Positions 53,777-61,581 are shown, counted from the stretch's first letter. The stretch: DNA of 64,000 bases from Sphingomonas sp. LT1P40 (GCF_036663835.1 NZ_JAXOJT010000002.1:434001-498000); one strand, 5' to 3'. Notes: generated by a model from the sequence alone, not told the origin. Made by a program: numbers and translations.

Positions 53777-54195
53777 CAGCTGCGTCCCAGGTTGAGCGTC
53801 TGGGTGATCAGCGTCTTGGCCGTCTGCATCACTTCGACATTGTTCTGATAGGTGCGTGCGGTCTCCATCATGTCGACCAGTTCGCGCGTTTCGTTGACAG
53901 CCGATTCCCAGATGTTGCCGTCCTTATCGGCCATCGGGTTGCCGGGGTCATAGCGCTTGGTCGGCGCTTCGCCCGCCGCGACGACGCTTTCGACATCGAC
54001 CGTGGACATGCCGCTGGCGGCGTCGAAGGCGGTGCGGAACACCGGCTTCATCGTGCGATAGGCTTCGCCCGCCGACGATGCGACCTGGCCGACATTGGCG
54101 AGGTTCGACGCGGTGGTGTTCATTCGCACGAGCTGCGCCGACATGGCGCGCCCTGCGACCTGAAAGATGCTGAGGGGTTGGTCGCCCATGATCAT
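53776..54195 (-). CDS. flgC: Flagellar proximal rod protein FlgC
   Basis: A 139-residue rod protein: LSIFQVAGRAMSAQLVRMNT, TASNLANVGQVASSAGEAYR, the YDPGNPMADKDGNIWESAVN block typical of FlgC, and the C-terminal TRELVDMMETARTYQNNVEV helix. ATG 54195 overlaps the flgB stop; a second in-frame ATG at 54189 is possible. Confidence 0.96.
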   Translation of the reverse strand: MIMGDQPLSIFQVAGRAMSAQLVRMNTTASNLANVGQVASSAGEAYRTMKPVFRTAFDAASGMSTVDVESVVAAGEAPTKRYDPGNPMADKDGNIWESAVNETRELVDMMETARTYQNNVEVMQTAKTLITQTLNLGRS

Positions 54196-54545
54196 TCGCC
54201 TTTCAGCGCGCGGGTGAGGGTGGAGATGCGCCCGTTGAGGAACGCCAGCGTCGTCTGATAGGCGACGGCATTCTCGGCAAAGGCGGTCTGTTCGGTGGCC
54301 AGTTCGACGGTATTGCCGTCGAGGCTGGGCTGAAGCGGCACGCGATATTTCATCGCGCCGTCGATCGCGGCGTCGCCGTTCATGCCCGGCGTCTCGATCG
54401 CGTTGAGCGCTTCCTTGAAATCGATGTCCCGCGCTTTGAAGCCCGGGGTCGAGGCGTTGGCGATGTTGGAGGCGAGGATGCCCATGCGCTGCGAACGCAC
54501 CGACAGCGCCGCGCCATGCACTCCGAAAAGACCGTCATTCGCCAT
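54192..54545 (-). CDS. flgB: Flagellar proximal rod protein FlgB
   Basis: A 117-residue rod protein and first gene of the flgB-to-motB run. It has LFGVHGAALSVRSQRMGILA, SNIANASTPGFKARDIDFKE and the C-terminal LATEQTAFAENAVAYQTTLA block, ending FLNGRISTLTRALKGE. A near-consensus sigma-54 promoter lies about 40 bases upstream. Confidence 0.96.
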   Translation of the reverse strand: MANDGLFGVHGAALSVRSQRMGILASNIANASTPGFKARDIDFKEALNAIETPGMNGDAAIDGAMKYRVPLQPSLDGNTVELATEQTAFAENAVAYQTTLAFLNGRISTLTRALKGE

Positions 54546-54582
54546 GTTGCACGCCCTTTCATGTTCGTGTTCCAGCCCATCC

Positions 54583-54599
54583 TAGCAATGGGCGTGCCA
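54583..54599 (-). promoter_or_regulatory. Sigma-54 promoter of the flgB operon
   Basis: The minus strand reads TGGCACG-CCCA-TTGCTA (54599-54583): GG and GC are at the -24/-12 spacing, and all positions of the TGGCAC-N5-TTGC consensus match. It lies 38 bases before the flgB ATG and requires an AAA+ activator acting from upstream sites. Confidence 0.88.
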
Positions 54600-54630
54600 G
54601 TTTCGGTGCGGGGCGCTGAAATCGCTCGTT

Positions 54631-54700
54631 TTGCCGAATGCAGTGTTGGGAGCGGCAAGGTTTTGCCGGTCGGACGGCAAGCAGGTTGCCGGTCTTGCCG
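54631..54700. promoter_or_regulatory. Cluster of CGGCAA/TTGCCG operator sites (FlbD-like enhancer)
   Basis: Within 70 bases are two inverted repeats, CGGCAA-GGTT-TTGCCG (54653-54668) and CGGCAA-GCAGG-TTGCCG (54675-54691), plus single TTGCCG half sites at 54631-54636 and 54695-54700. The cluster lies between the two divergent sigma-54 promoters, about 30-115 bases from each, the place expected for activator binding. An FlbD/FleQ-type activator is inferred; none is in the window. Confidence 0.7.
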
Positions 54701-54743
54701 GTGACGGCTGGCGCTGCCCTTGCGTGAGGGCGGGCAGATGATT

Positions 54744-54759
54744 TGGCCCGGTGCTTGCA
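54744..54759 (+). promoter_or_regulatory. Sigma-54 promoter of the MotA-like/flgA side
   Basis: TGGCCCG-GTGC-TTGCA (54744-54759) keeps the invariant GG and GC with ten bases between and differs from consensus at one position. The expected transcript start is near 54770, almost at the ATG at 54771. Confidence 0.7.
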
Positions 54760-54770
54760 ATGACTCGCGC

Positions 54771-55460
54771 ATGAATATCGCCGTATTTTCCGAACCCGCC
54801 GCCGCCGCCGCGACCTTTGTGCCGGGCATCTTCCTCGATCCGCCGGCGATCGGGATCGTCCTAGGTGGCACGGTGGCGAGCGTGGTGCTGCGCAACCAGC
54901 TGGGCGATGTCGGACGATCGTTGCGCGCGCTGGGCGTCATGTGGCGGCGGCCGTTCAGTGCCGATGCGCTGCTCAACCAGACGGCGGCGCTGGAGCGGAT
55001 CGCGCGGCGGCACGGGGTGCTCGCGCTCGACCGGTCGGTGATCGACGATCCCGACATGGCGGCGGCGGTGACCGCGGCGGTGGACGGGGCAAGCCCCGAT
55101 CAGGCCGCGGCAATCGTCACGGATCGAGCCAATGCGCGCGCCGAACGCCATCGCGCCGCGATCGAGGTGTGGACCGGCGCGGCTGAGGCGGCTCCGGCAA
55201 TGGGATTGATCGGGACGATATTGGGTCTGGTCCAGATGTTCGCATCGATGGAAGACCCCGACAAGATCGGCGCGGCGATGGCCGTGGCGTTGCTGGCGAC
55301 GCTTTACGGTGCGCTGGTGGCGAACCTGCTGGCGATGCCGGTGGCGGCGCGGCTGAAGCGGCTCGCGCGGGCGGAGGCGACCGAACGGTTGCGGCTCGCC
55401 GCACCGCTGGCCGCGCTCGCCACGTTGGAACGCGCGCGAAAACGGGATGTCGCGGCATGA
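54771..55460 (+). CDS. MotA/TolQ-like proton-channel protein (second stator-like pair)
   Basis: A 229-residue protein of the MotA/TolQ/ExbB superfamily. It has an N-terminal hydrophobic span (PPAIGIVLGGTVASVVLRNQ) and two C-terminal spans containing the signature APAMGLIGTILGLVQMFASM and AVALLATLYGALVANLLAMP. It is shorter than the MotA at 44762 and clearly diverged. It is followed by a MotB-like gene with an ATGA overlap, in a flagellar setting, so a second stator or a modulator is likely. Start uncertain: ATG 54771 is just at the expected transcript start, and ATG 54738 lies before the sigma-54 boxes. Confidence 0.85.
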   Translation: MNIAVFSEPAAAAATFVPGIFLDPPAIGIVLGGTVASVVLRNQLGDVGRSLRALGVMWRRPFSADALLNQTAALERIARRHGVLALDRSVIDDPDMAAAVTAAVDGASPDQAAAIVTDRANARAERHRAAIEVWTGAAEAAPAMGLIGTILGLVQMFASMEDPDKIGAAMAVALLATLYGALVANLLAMPVAARLKRLARAEATERLRLAAPLAALATLERARKRDVAA

Positions 55461-55996
55461 TCGCCGCCGACGCCTGGGACGATATCGCACCGGCCAAATC
55501 GGTATGGCTCATCACGCTCGCCGATCTGGCGCTGCTGCTGGTCGGCTTCTTTGTCTTTATGCAGGCCAATCGCTCGCTCGACCGGCAGGCGCTGGTCACT
55601 GGCCTGCGCAGCGGGTTCGGGATCGAGGAGGTGGCGGTGCCGCCAATGGCGGTTGCGACCGCGCGGCTCGACGGGTTCGCGGCGGGTTCCGCCGTATTGC
55701 CCGATGCGTCTGGCATCATCGGTTGGGCGCGCGACGCCGCCCGTGACGCGCGCACGCAAATCACCATCACCGGATCGACCGACGTCAATGCCCAGACCGG
55801 TAGCGCCGATATCGATCCCGCCACCGGCAGCGCCGCGATCCTGGCCGCCGACCGCGCCCGCACCGTCGCCGCGACGCTTGTGCGCAGCGGCGCGGTCGAT
55901 CCGCGCCGTATCGTCATTCGGATCGAGCCGGGCAAGCGCCGGGCCGTGACCCTCTCCGTCGGCTTTGCCGGCGATACCCATCGACGTGGAGACTGA
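55457..55996 (+). CDS. MotB-like protein (second stator-like pair)
   Basis: A 179-residue MotB-type protein. The transmembrane segment SVWLITLADLALLLVGFFVF keeps an aspartate in the channel position. The periplasmic part is a short OmpA-like domain (ITITGSTDVNAQTGSADIDP, AAILAADRARTVAATLVRSG), in which the peptidoglycan-binding block is more diverged than in the MotB at 43853. It is overlap-coupled to the MotA-like gene and one base before flgA. Confidence 0.83.
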   Translation: MIAADAWDDIAPAKSVWLITLADLALLLVGFFVFMQANRSLDRQALVTGLRSGFGIEEVAVPPMAVATARLDGFAAGSAVLPDASGIIGWARDAARDARTQITITGSTDVNAQTGSADIDPATGSAAILAADRARTVAATLVRSGAVDPRRIVIRIEPGKRRAVTLSVGFAGDTHRRGD

Positions 55997-55997
55997 T

Positions 55998-56534
55998 ATG
56001 ATCGTCCATCTCTTGCCCGCATTGCTCGCCGCGACGAGCACGCCCGTCGCCTTCCAGTCGACCGAGGCGCTCGACCAACTGGTCCAGCAATTCGCCGGTG
56101 CGCCGATCGGCGTCGAAGGCGGCGCGCGCGCGGCAGTGGACAAGCGCCTGCGGCTTGCCGCCTGCGCCGATCCGCAGCTGAGCTGGCGCTCGGCGGCGGA
56201 GGATGCGGTGGTGATCCGTTGTCCGGGGCCACAGCAATGGCGCGTGTTTGTCGCGGTCAATGTGTTGCCAAAGGCGGCACCGACCCGCGCACCCGTCGCG
56301 GTTGCCGCCGTGCGTCCGCCCGCACCGGTCAAGGCTGAGAGCGTCATCAAGCGCGGCGATCCGATCATGGTCGAGGCCGGCGCTGCCGGCTTTTCGATCA
56401 CGCGTCAGGGCGTTGCGATGGGCGATGCGCCGGTCGGCGGTCGTGTCATCGTCAAGATGGACGACAAGCGCCCACCGGTGGCCGCGATCGCGATGGAATC
56501 GGGACGCGCGCGCCTCCCCGGATTCGGCGAATAA
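55998..56534 (+). CDS. flgA: Flagellar P-ring assembly protein FlgA
   Basis: A 178-residue periplasmic chaperone for FlgI. An N-terminal hydrophobic signal (MIVHLLPALLAATSTPVA) is followed by a short FlgA N domain (VDKRLRLAACADPQLSWRSA) and the C-terminal SAF-type domain (VIKRGDPIMVEAGAAGFSIT, GVAMGDAPVGGRVIVKM). ATG 55998 has GGAG seven bases upstream. It is co-directional and nearly contiguous with the MotB-like gene. Confidence 0.92.
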   Translation: MIVHLLPALLAATSTPVAFQSTEALDQLVQQFAGAPIGVEGGARAAVDKRLRLAACADPQLSWRSAAEDAVVIRCPGPQQWRVFVAVNVLPKAAPTRAPVAVAAVRPPAPVKAESVIKRGDPIMVEAGAAGFSITRQGVAMGDAPVGGRVIVKMDDKRPPVAAIAMESGRARLPGFGE

Positions 56535-56603
56535 TTATTTCCTAAAGCTTCGCCGCGCCCGGTCGTTTTCGCCTATGTCAGCAGAACGAGAAGGGTTGCA
56601 GAC

Positions 56604-56891
56604 ATGGTGGATCCAACTGGCTTCAGGCCTGTATCGATAGCGGACCGGCGGTTGACGCCAGTGCCCGCGACCGCGCCCGTCAAGGCAGCGGGCGTCGAGA
56701 CGCGGGTGGCGCAGACCAGCACCGCCGCGTCGCTGACCCGCACGGCGGCGGCAAGCGCGCCGGTCGATGCCGAACGCGTGTCGCGCATCAAGAAGGCGAT
56801 TGCCGACGGCAATTTCCCGCTGGTGCCATCGACCGTGGCAGATCGGCTGCTTGCGCTGAAACTCGACTGGAATCCGAATGAAAAGGCGTGA
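56604..56891 (+). CDS. flgM: Anti-sigma-28 factor FlgM
   Basis: A 95-residue protein that binds and holds FliA until the hook is finished. The C-terminal sigma-binding segment is clear (DAERVSRIKKAIADGNFPLV, STVADRLLALKLDWNP); the N-terminal half is low-complexity and likely disordered, as in FlgM. AGAAGGG lies 10 bases before the ATG. It overlaps flgN by 14 bases. Its target FliA is encoded at 60345. Confidence 0.9.
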   Translation: MVDPTGFRPVSIADRRLTPVPATAPVKAAGVETRVAQTSTAASLTRTAAASAPVDAERVSRIKKAIADGNFPLVPSTVADRLLALKLDWNPNEKA

Positions 56892-57198
56892 TGCCCTGAT
56901 CGACGTGATCGACGCGCTGTACGCCGAGATCGCGGCGCTGAAGTCGAACGACGTCGCCGCGCTGGAACGCGCGACGCATGCGAAACTGGTCGGGATCGAG
57001 GCGGTGGGGGCCGCCAATGACGACGAACCGGACCTCTCGCCCGAGCTGCGCGCGCTGGCCGAGGAGGCGCACAGGCTGAACGAGACCAGCCGCATCTATG
57101 TCAATCTGATGGCCGCCAATGTGCGGCGGCGGTTGCAGACACTGACCGGCAATGATTTGCCGTCCTACCGGCCTGGTCTTGCCGGAGCGTATGCGTAA
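56878..57198 (+). CDS. flgN: FlgN-type export chaperone
   Basis: A 106-residue helical protein, the chaperone for FlgK and FlgL. It shows the FlgN pattern of a long N-terminal helix (LIDVIDALYAEIAALKSNDV), a helical hairpin (LSPELRALAEEAHRLNETSR), and the C-terminal IYVNLMAANVRRRLQTLTG, with conserved Asn/Arg. The family is weakly conserved, so its place next to flgM supports the call. Its last codons contain one of the operator repeats (57147-57162). Confidence 0.82.
   Translation: MKRRDALIDVIDALYAEIAALKSNDVAALERATHAKLVGIEAVGAANDDEPDLSPELRALAEEAHRLNETSRIYVNLMAANVRRRLQTLTGNDLPSYRPGLAGAYA
57147..57184. promoter_or_regulatory. Operator repeat upstream of the flhA-side sigma-54 promoter
   Basis: CGGCAA-TGAT-TTGCCG (57147-57162) has the same arms and four-base spacer as the site at 54653, followed by a single TTGCCG at 57179-57184 within GGTCTTGCCGG, which also occurs at 54692. 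It overlaps the end of flgN, about 130-165 bases before the promoter at 57314. Confidence 0.6.
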
Positions 57199-57233
57199 AG
57201 GGCGTCGCTGATGCGGCCGATAGTGCCCACAAC

Positions 57234-57296
57234 CGTCACCCCAGCGAAAGCTGGGGTCTTTTGCCTCTTGAGACCCCAGCTTTCGCTGGGGTGACG
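57234..57296. repeat. Nested palindromic repeat (CCCCAGCGAAAGCTGGGG element)
   Basis: Two 26-base arms (57234-57259 and 57271-57296) are exact inverted copies around an 11-base spacer. Each arm is itself a hairpin, CCCCAGC-GAAA-GCTGGGG or its complement. It lies between flgN and the sigma-54 promoter, between the operator site and its promoter, and may also terminate flgN transcripts. Confidence 0.9.
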
Positions 57297-57313
57297 ATGA
57301 TGAGCGGATAAAC

Positions 57314-57329
57314 TGGCACGCCTCTTGCT
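57314..57329 (+). promoter_or_regulatory. Sigma-54 promoter of the transglycosylase-flhA-fliA unit
   Basis: TGGCACG-CCTC-TTGCT (57314-57329) matches the -24/-12 consensus fully, 42 bases before the ATG at 57372. The 173 bases between flgN and 57372 hold only this site and the palindromic repeat. Confidence 0.88.
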
Positions 57330-57371
57330 GAACATCCCTTAACCACGGGCTAGTTCAAAGAGCAGGGGCTG

Positions 57372-58250
57372 ATGAGCGTACCTTCAATCGGAGCCAGAGC
57401 GACCGCCACTACGGCGATCGCGGCGGCAAGCCAGAAGACCGGGATCGACTTCAACTATCTGCTCGGCCAGGCACAGGTCGAAAGCGGGATGCGCAGCAAT
57501 GCCCGCGCCCGCACCTCCAGCGCCACCGGCCTGTATCAGTTCATCGAGCAAAGCTGGCTGGGCGTCGTCAAGGAGCATGGCGACAAGCACGGGCTGGGCT
57601 GGGCGTCGGACAGCATCAAGCGCACATCGTCGGGCCGCTTCGTCGTGCCCGACGCCGCGACGCGCAACGCAATTCTGTCGATGCGCAACGATCCGCAGGC
57701 GGCCTCGCTGATGGCGGCGGAACATGCCAGCGACAACAAGGCGTCGCTTGAGAGTTCGCTGGGCCGGGAAGCGACCGGCACCGATCTTTATATGGCGCAC
57801 TTCCTGGGCATTGGCGGCGCGCGCAAATTTCTGGGGGCGATGGACGCCAATCCGGAACGGGGCGCGGCCAGCATGTTTCCCGCCGCAGCGCGCGCCAATC
57901 GCAGCATCTTCTACACCCCCGGCGGCCAGCAGCGTTCGCTCGGCGAAATCTACGACCGGTTTGCCGGCAAGCTCGACAAGGGCGCGGCGGCAGTCGGTGC
58001 GACCGGCCTCGCCTCGGGTGGCGTCGGTTCCGGGGCGGGCGATGCGAAGTTTCAGCAGCTGGTCCAGTCGCTGGGTGACGGGGTCGAGGTCGTGCTGGGC
58101 AACGATGCCGTCGGGCAGGACCGCAAATGGCTGACCACGCTCGATCAGATGAACACCGCCGGACGTAGCAACGAGGGTGTGAACCCGCTTCGCCCGACGC
58201 CGCAGAGCGCGAAGCTCGCTTATATGATGCTTGCGAGCCTGGGAGCGTAA
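57372..58250 (+). CDS. Flagellar-associated lytic transglycosylase
   Basis: A 292-residue protein with a lysozyme-like transglycosylase domain: FNYLLGQAQVESGMRSNARA with catalytic Glu37, SSATGLYQFIEQSWLGVVKE, and YMAHFLGIGGARKFLGAMDA. There is no cleavable signal peptide, so it may leave by the flagellar export path, as known for some separate flagellar muramidases; that is inference. Its sigma-54 promoter and place before flhA tie it to flagellar assembly, where it would supply the activity missing from the short FlgJ. Confidence 0.86.
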   Translation: MSVPSIGARATATTAIAAASQKTGIDFNYLLGQAQVESGMRSNARARTSSATGLYQFIEQSWLGVVKEHGDKHGLGWASDSIKRTSSGRFVVPDAATRNAILSMRNDPQAASLMAAEHASDNKASLESSLGREATGTDLYMAHFLGIGGARKFLGAMDANPERGAASMFPAAARANRSIFYTPGGQQRSLGEIYDRFAGKLDKGAAAVGATGLASGGVGSGAGDAKFQQLVQSLGDGVEVVLGNDAVGQDRKWLTTLDQMNTAGRSNEGVNPLRPTPQSAKLAYMMLASLGA

Positions 58251-58254
58251 CCGC

Positions 58255-60348
58255 GTGGCCGGAATGAATTTGAACATGGCGTCGATCGGCGCATCGGCAA
58301 AGAGCTTCTCGCTGCCGGTCGCAATCCTGGTGCTGGTCGGCATGATGGTCGTGCCGGTGCCGACCTTCCTGCTCGACACCTTCTTCATCATGAACATCAT
58401 CATCAGCCTAGCCGTGCTGATGGTCGCGCTGAATGCGCAGAAGCCGCTCGATTTCTCGGCCTTTCCCACCGTGCTGCTGTTCGCGACGTTGTTCCGGCTG
58501 GGCCTGAACGTCGCCTCGACCCGTGTCGTGCTGGGGCATGGGCATGAGGGCGAAGCGGCGGCAGGCCATGTGATCGAGGCGTTCGGGACGTTCATGATCG
58601 GCGGCGATTATGTCGTCGGCCTGTTCGTGTTCGCGATCCTGATCATCATCAACATGATCGTGGTAACCAAGGGTGCGGGTCGCGTGTCCGAGGTGTCCGC
58701 GCGCTTCACCCTCGACGCCCTGCCCGGCAAGCAGATGGCGATCGACGCCGATCTCAACGCCGGGCTGATCACGCCCGACGAAGCCAAGGCGCGGCGGATC
58801 GAAGTTTCGACCGAAGCCGATTTCTATGGCGCGATGGACGGTTCGTCCAAATTCGTGAAGGGCGATGCGATCGCCGGCCTGCTGATCCTGTTCATCAACG
58901 TCATCGGCGGCCTGATTCTGGGTCCGGTCAGCCACGGCATGACGATTGGCGAAGCGGCCCAGACCTATGTGCTGCTGGCGATCGGCGATGCACTGGTCGC
59001 TCAGATCCCGGCCTTGCTGTTGTCGATCGCCGCCGCGGCCATCGTCACGCGCGTCAATGCGAACAAGGAACAGGATCTGGCGACCCAGATCGGCAGCCAG
59101 TTCTCCAGCCACAAGACCTGGACCCCGGTCGCGGTGATCGTCGCGCTGCTGGGTGTGATGCCGGGCATGCCGCATTTCATCATTCTGCCCGCCGCCGCCG
59201 CATCCGGTTTCATGGCATGGAAAATGTATCAGGCATCGAAGCGTCCGCCTGCGCCGGAGCCCGTCGCCATCGCCGAAGCCGTCGATCCGTCGAAGATCGG
59301 CTGGGACGAAGTGACCGACAATATGCAGGTGATGCTCGACATCGGTTACGGGTTGGTCCCCCTGGTCGACGAGCGTCGCGGCGGGCCGCTGATGGGGCGC
59401 ATCACCGGTGTGCGTCGTGCGCTGTCGAAGGAACTGGGCTTCGTGGTGCCGCAAGTGCGCGTGCGCGACGACATCAATCTCGACCCCTTCACCTATCGCA
59501 TCGTCGTCGGCGGCGTCGTCATCGGCGAGGATACCGTTTCGCCCGACGAAGTGCTGGCGCTGGACACCGGTCAGGCGGCGGGCTTGCTCAACGGCAAGAA
59601 GGCAAAGGACCCAACCTTCGGCCTCGACGCCGTCTGGATTTCGACTGCCGACGCCGATGCCGCGACCGGACAAGGCTGGTTGGTAGTCGATCCGGGCACC
59701 GTCATGGCGACGCATCTGAATCAGGCGCTGATCTCGAACGCATCCGACCTGCTCGGCCCGGACGAGGTGCAGGCTTTGCTCGACGGGCTACGCGAACGTG
59801 CCGCGCAACTGGTGTCGGCATTGTCGCCGAATCCGTTGCCGATCACGACGCTGACGCAGGTGCTGCGCGGGCTGCTGGCGGAGAATATCCCGCTCAAGGA
59901 ATTCCGCCGCATCGCCGCCGCGATCGCCAATGCCGCGCAAAAAACGCTCGACGCCGATGAGATCATCGAACTGATCCGGCCGGAGCTTGGTCCGCTCATC
60001 ATTCAGAAATTGTGCGGCGTGCGCGAGCCGTTGCGCGTGATGACGCTGGAAGGGCAGCTCGAAGCGTTGCTGGGGCAGGCGGTTCGGTCCGATCCGGCGC
60101 GGCGTCATACGATCGAACCCGATCTGGGCCGCCGTATCGTCGATGCCCTTCAGCGCGCGGCACAGCCTCTGGTGTCGGAGGCCAAGCCGTTCGCGCTGGT
60201 CGTGCAACCTTCGATCCGCATTGCGATCCGCAAGCTGGTCAAGACCTGTTTGCCCGACACGCCGGTGATGAGCTTCTTTGAAGTGCCCGAGGACAAGTCG
60301 GTCGAAGTCGTTGCCGTGATCGGCGCTCCTGCGGCGCTGCCGGCATGA
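58255..60348 (+). CDS. flhA: Flagellar export apparatus protein FlhA
   Basis: A 697-residue inner-membrane protein of the flagellar type III export gate. Seven or eight spans fill residues ~20-310; the conserved FHIPEP-like region includes LFATLFRLGLNVASTRVVLG, VVTKGAGRVSEVSARFTLDA and GKQMAIDADLNAGLITPDEA. The cytoplasmic nonameric domain follows (YGLVPLVDERRGGPLMGRIT to MSFFEVPEDKSVEVVAVIG). GTG 58255 is chosen with GGGAG nine bases upstream; ATG 58264 is close. It ends in an ATGA overlap with fliA. flhB, flhF and flhG are not in the window. Confidence 0.96.
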   Translation: MAGMNLNMASIGASAKSFSLPVAILVLVGMMVVPVPTFLLDTFFIMNIIISLAVLMVALNAQKPLDFSAFPTVLLFATLFRLGLNVASTRVVLGHGHEGEAAAGHVIEAFGTFMIGGDYVVGLFVFAILIIINMIVVTKGAGRVSEVSARFTLDALPGKQMAIDADLNAGLITPDEAKARRIEVSTEADFYGAMDGSSKFVKGDAIAGLLILFINVIGGLILGPVSHGMTIGEAAQTYVLLAIGDALVAQIPALLLSIAAAAIVTRVNANKEQDLATQIGSQFSSHKTWTPVAVIVALLGVMPGMPHFIILPAAAASGFMAWKMYQASKRPPAPEPVAIAEAVDPSKIGWDEVTDNMQVMLDIGYGLVPLVDERRGGPLMGRITGVRRALSKELGFVVPQVRVRDDINLDPFTYRIVVGGVVIGEDTVSPDEVLALDTGQAAGLLNGKKAKDPTFGLDAVWISTADADAATGQGWLVVDPGTVMATHLNQALISNASDLLGPDEVQALLDGLRERAAQLVSALSPNPLPITTLTQVLRGLLAENIPLKEFRRIAAAIANAAQKTLDADEIIELIRPELGPLIIQKLCGVREPLRVMTLEGQLEALLGQAVRSDPARRHTIEPDLGRRIVDALQRAAQPLVSEAKPFALVVQPSIRIAIRKLVKTCLPDTPVMSFFEVPEDKSVEVVAVIGAPAALPA

Positions 60349-61103
60349 CGTTCCAGCAAAGCCATAAAGACTTTAGCCACAACGAATTCGCGCTGACCTA
60401 TGGTCGCAGCGGCGAGACCAAACGCGACATGGATGCGCTGGTGCGCAAGCATATGCCGCTCGTCCGGCGGCTGGCATGGCACGTCCACGGATCGATGAGT
60501 TCGCTGATCGACGTCGAGGATCTGGTGCAGATCGGACTGGTTGCGTTGGTCGAGGCGGCGAACAGCTTCGAGGATCGCGGGCTGGTCAGCTTCGATCAGT
60601 ATTTGTCGACGCGGGTGCGCGGTGCGATGATCGACGAATTGCGGCGACAGGCGACGATCACGCGCGGCGCGATGAAGCGGCGGCGCGTCTATAACGATGC
60701 GGTCGGCGCGCTGACCGACGAATCGGGCAAGCGGCCCGACGAGGCGACGGTCGCGTCGCGGCTGGGCGTCACCGTGGAGAAGTTGCGCAGCGACTATGCC
60801 AGCGCCGAAGCGGTGAGGTTCGATTCGATCGACGATGTCTATTCGGACGAAGGGCCATGGTTCATGTCCGACGAACCCTCGGCGTTCGACCAGCTGGCCG
60901 ATGCCGACCAGCGCGAGGCGCTGATCGCGGCGATCAGCGAGTTGCCCGAGAAGGAGCAGCTCGTGATCCAGCTTTACTATGTCGAGGAACTCAACCTCGA
61001 AGAAATCGGCCAGGTGCTCGGCGTTGGTTCCGCGCGCGTCTGCCAGATCAAGAAGAGTGCGCATGATCGGCTGAAGAAAGGGCTGATGCGCCGGTTAGGA
61101 TAG
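60345..61103 (+). CDS. fliA: Flagellar sigma factor FliA (sigma-28)
   Basis: A 252-residue group 3 sigma factor for late flagellar genes. Region 2 (RKHMPLVRRLAWHVHGSMSS, LIDVEDLVQIGLVALVEAAN, SFDQYLSTRVRGAMIDELRR), region 3 and region 4 (ELPEKEQLVIQLYYVEELNL, EEIGQVLGVGSARVCQIKKS) are complete. It is coupled to flhA by an ATGA overlap and restrained by FlgM (56604). No clear sigma-28 promoter is visible inside the window. Confidence 0.95.
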   Translation: MTFQQSHKDFSHNEFALTYGRSGETKRDMDALVRKHMPLVRRLAWHVHGSMSSLIDVEDLVQIGLVALVEAANSFEDRGLVSFDQYLSTRVRGAMIDELRRQATITRGAMKRRRVYNDAVGALTDESGKRPDEATVASRLGVTVEKLRSDYASAEAVRFDSIDDVYSDEGPWFMSDEPSAFDQLADADQREALIAAISELPEKEQLVIQLYYVEELNLEEIGQVLGVGSARVCQIKKSAHDRLKKGLMRRLG

Positions 61104-61143
61104 AATGCGAACGGTGCCGGGGGGCACTGGTCACATAGGGGGC

Positions 61144-61187
61144 GGGGTGGAAGCGTGCCGGGGGCCGCCTCCACCCCACTTCTTTTT
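61144..61187 (+). terminator. Terminator after fliA
   Basis: GGGGTGGA (61144-61151) pairs with TCCACCCC (61170-61177) with further GC pairing inside, followed by CTTCTTTTT. It closes the transglycosylase-flhA-fliA unit 40 bases after the fliA stop. Confidence 0.8.
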
Positions 61188-61224
61188 GCGACACATTCGC
61201 AGATCACCATGCTACGCGAGTGGC

Positions 61225-61578
61225 GTGCGCCGCTATCTCTACCTTACCGCAGGGTTCGTCAGCCTCGGCCTCGCCGCGATCGGCGCGCTGCTGCCGGTGA
61301 TGCCGACGACGGTGTTTGTCATCCTTGCCGCCTATTGCTTCACGCGCAGTTCGCCGACGATGGAGCGGCGGCTGCTCGAACATCCGCAGTTCGGCCCGCA
61401 TATCGTGCGCTGGCGCGAGCGCGGGGCGATCAGCCGGACCGGCAAGAAGGCGGCGACGGTGGCATTTGTCGTGAGCATCGCGGTGGCGTTCGCCTTCACC
61501 GCCATGCCGTGGCCATTGGTCACCGTCGCGGCGGCGGCAATCGTCGGCGGCTGGATCTGGACACGGCCGGAGGCGTAA
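61225..61578 (+). CDS. DUF454 (YbaN) inner-membrane protein
   Basis: A 117-residue protein of the DUF454 family: RRYLYLTAGFVSLGLAAIGA, LPVMPTTVFVILAAYCFTRS, RLLEHPQFGPHIVRWRERGA and two further spans (TVAFVVSIAVAFAFTAMPWP, LVTVAAAAIVGGWIWT). The function is unknown. GTG 61225 gives the normal N-terminus; the open frame before it covers the fliA terminator and is not translated in my reading. It is convergent with the NYN gene, three bases apart. Confidence 0.85.
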   Translation: MRRYLYLTAGFVSLGLAAIGALLPVMPTTVFVILAAYCFTRSSPTMERRLLEHPQFGPHIVRWRERGAISRTGKKAATVAFVVSIAVAFAFTAMPWPLVTVAAAAIVGGWIWTRPEA

Positions 61579-61581
61579 GCC

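Noticed and set aside
56535..56603. Possible sigma-28 promoter before flgM (TAAAG and GCCTAT)
   Set aside because: The spacing between the two boxes is more than 20 bases instead of the expected 15 or so.
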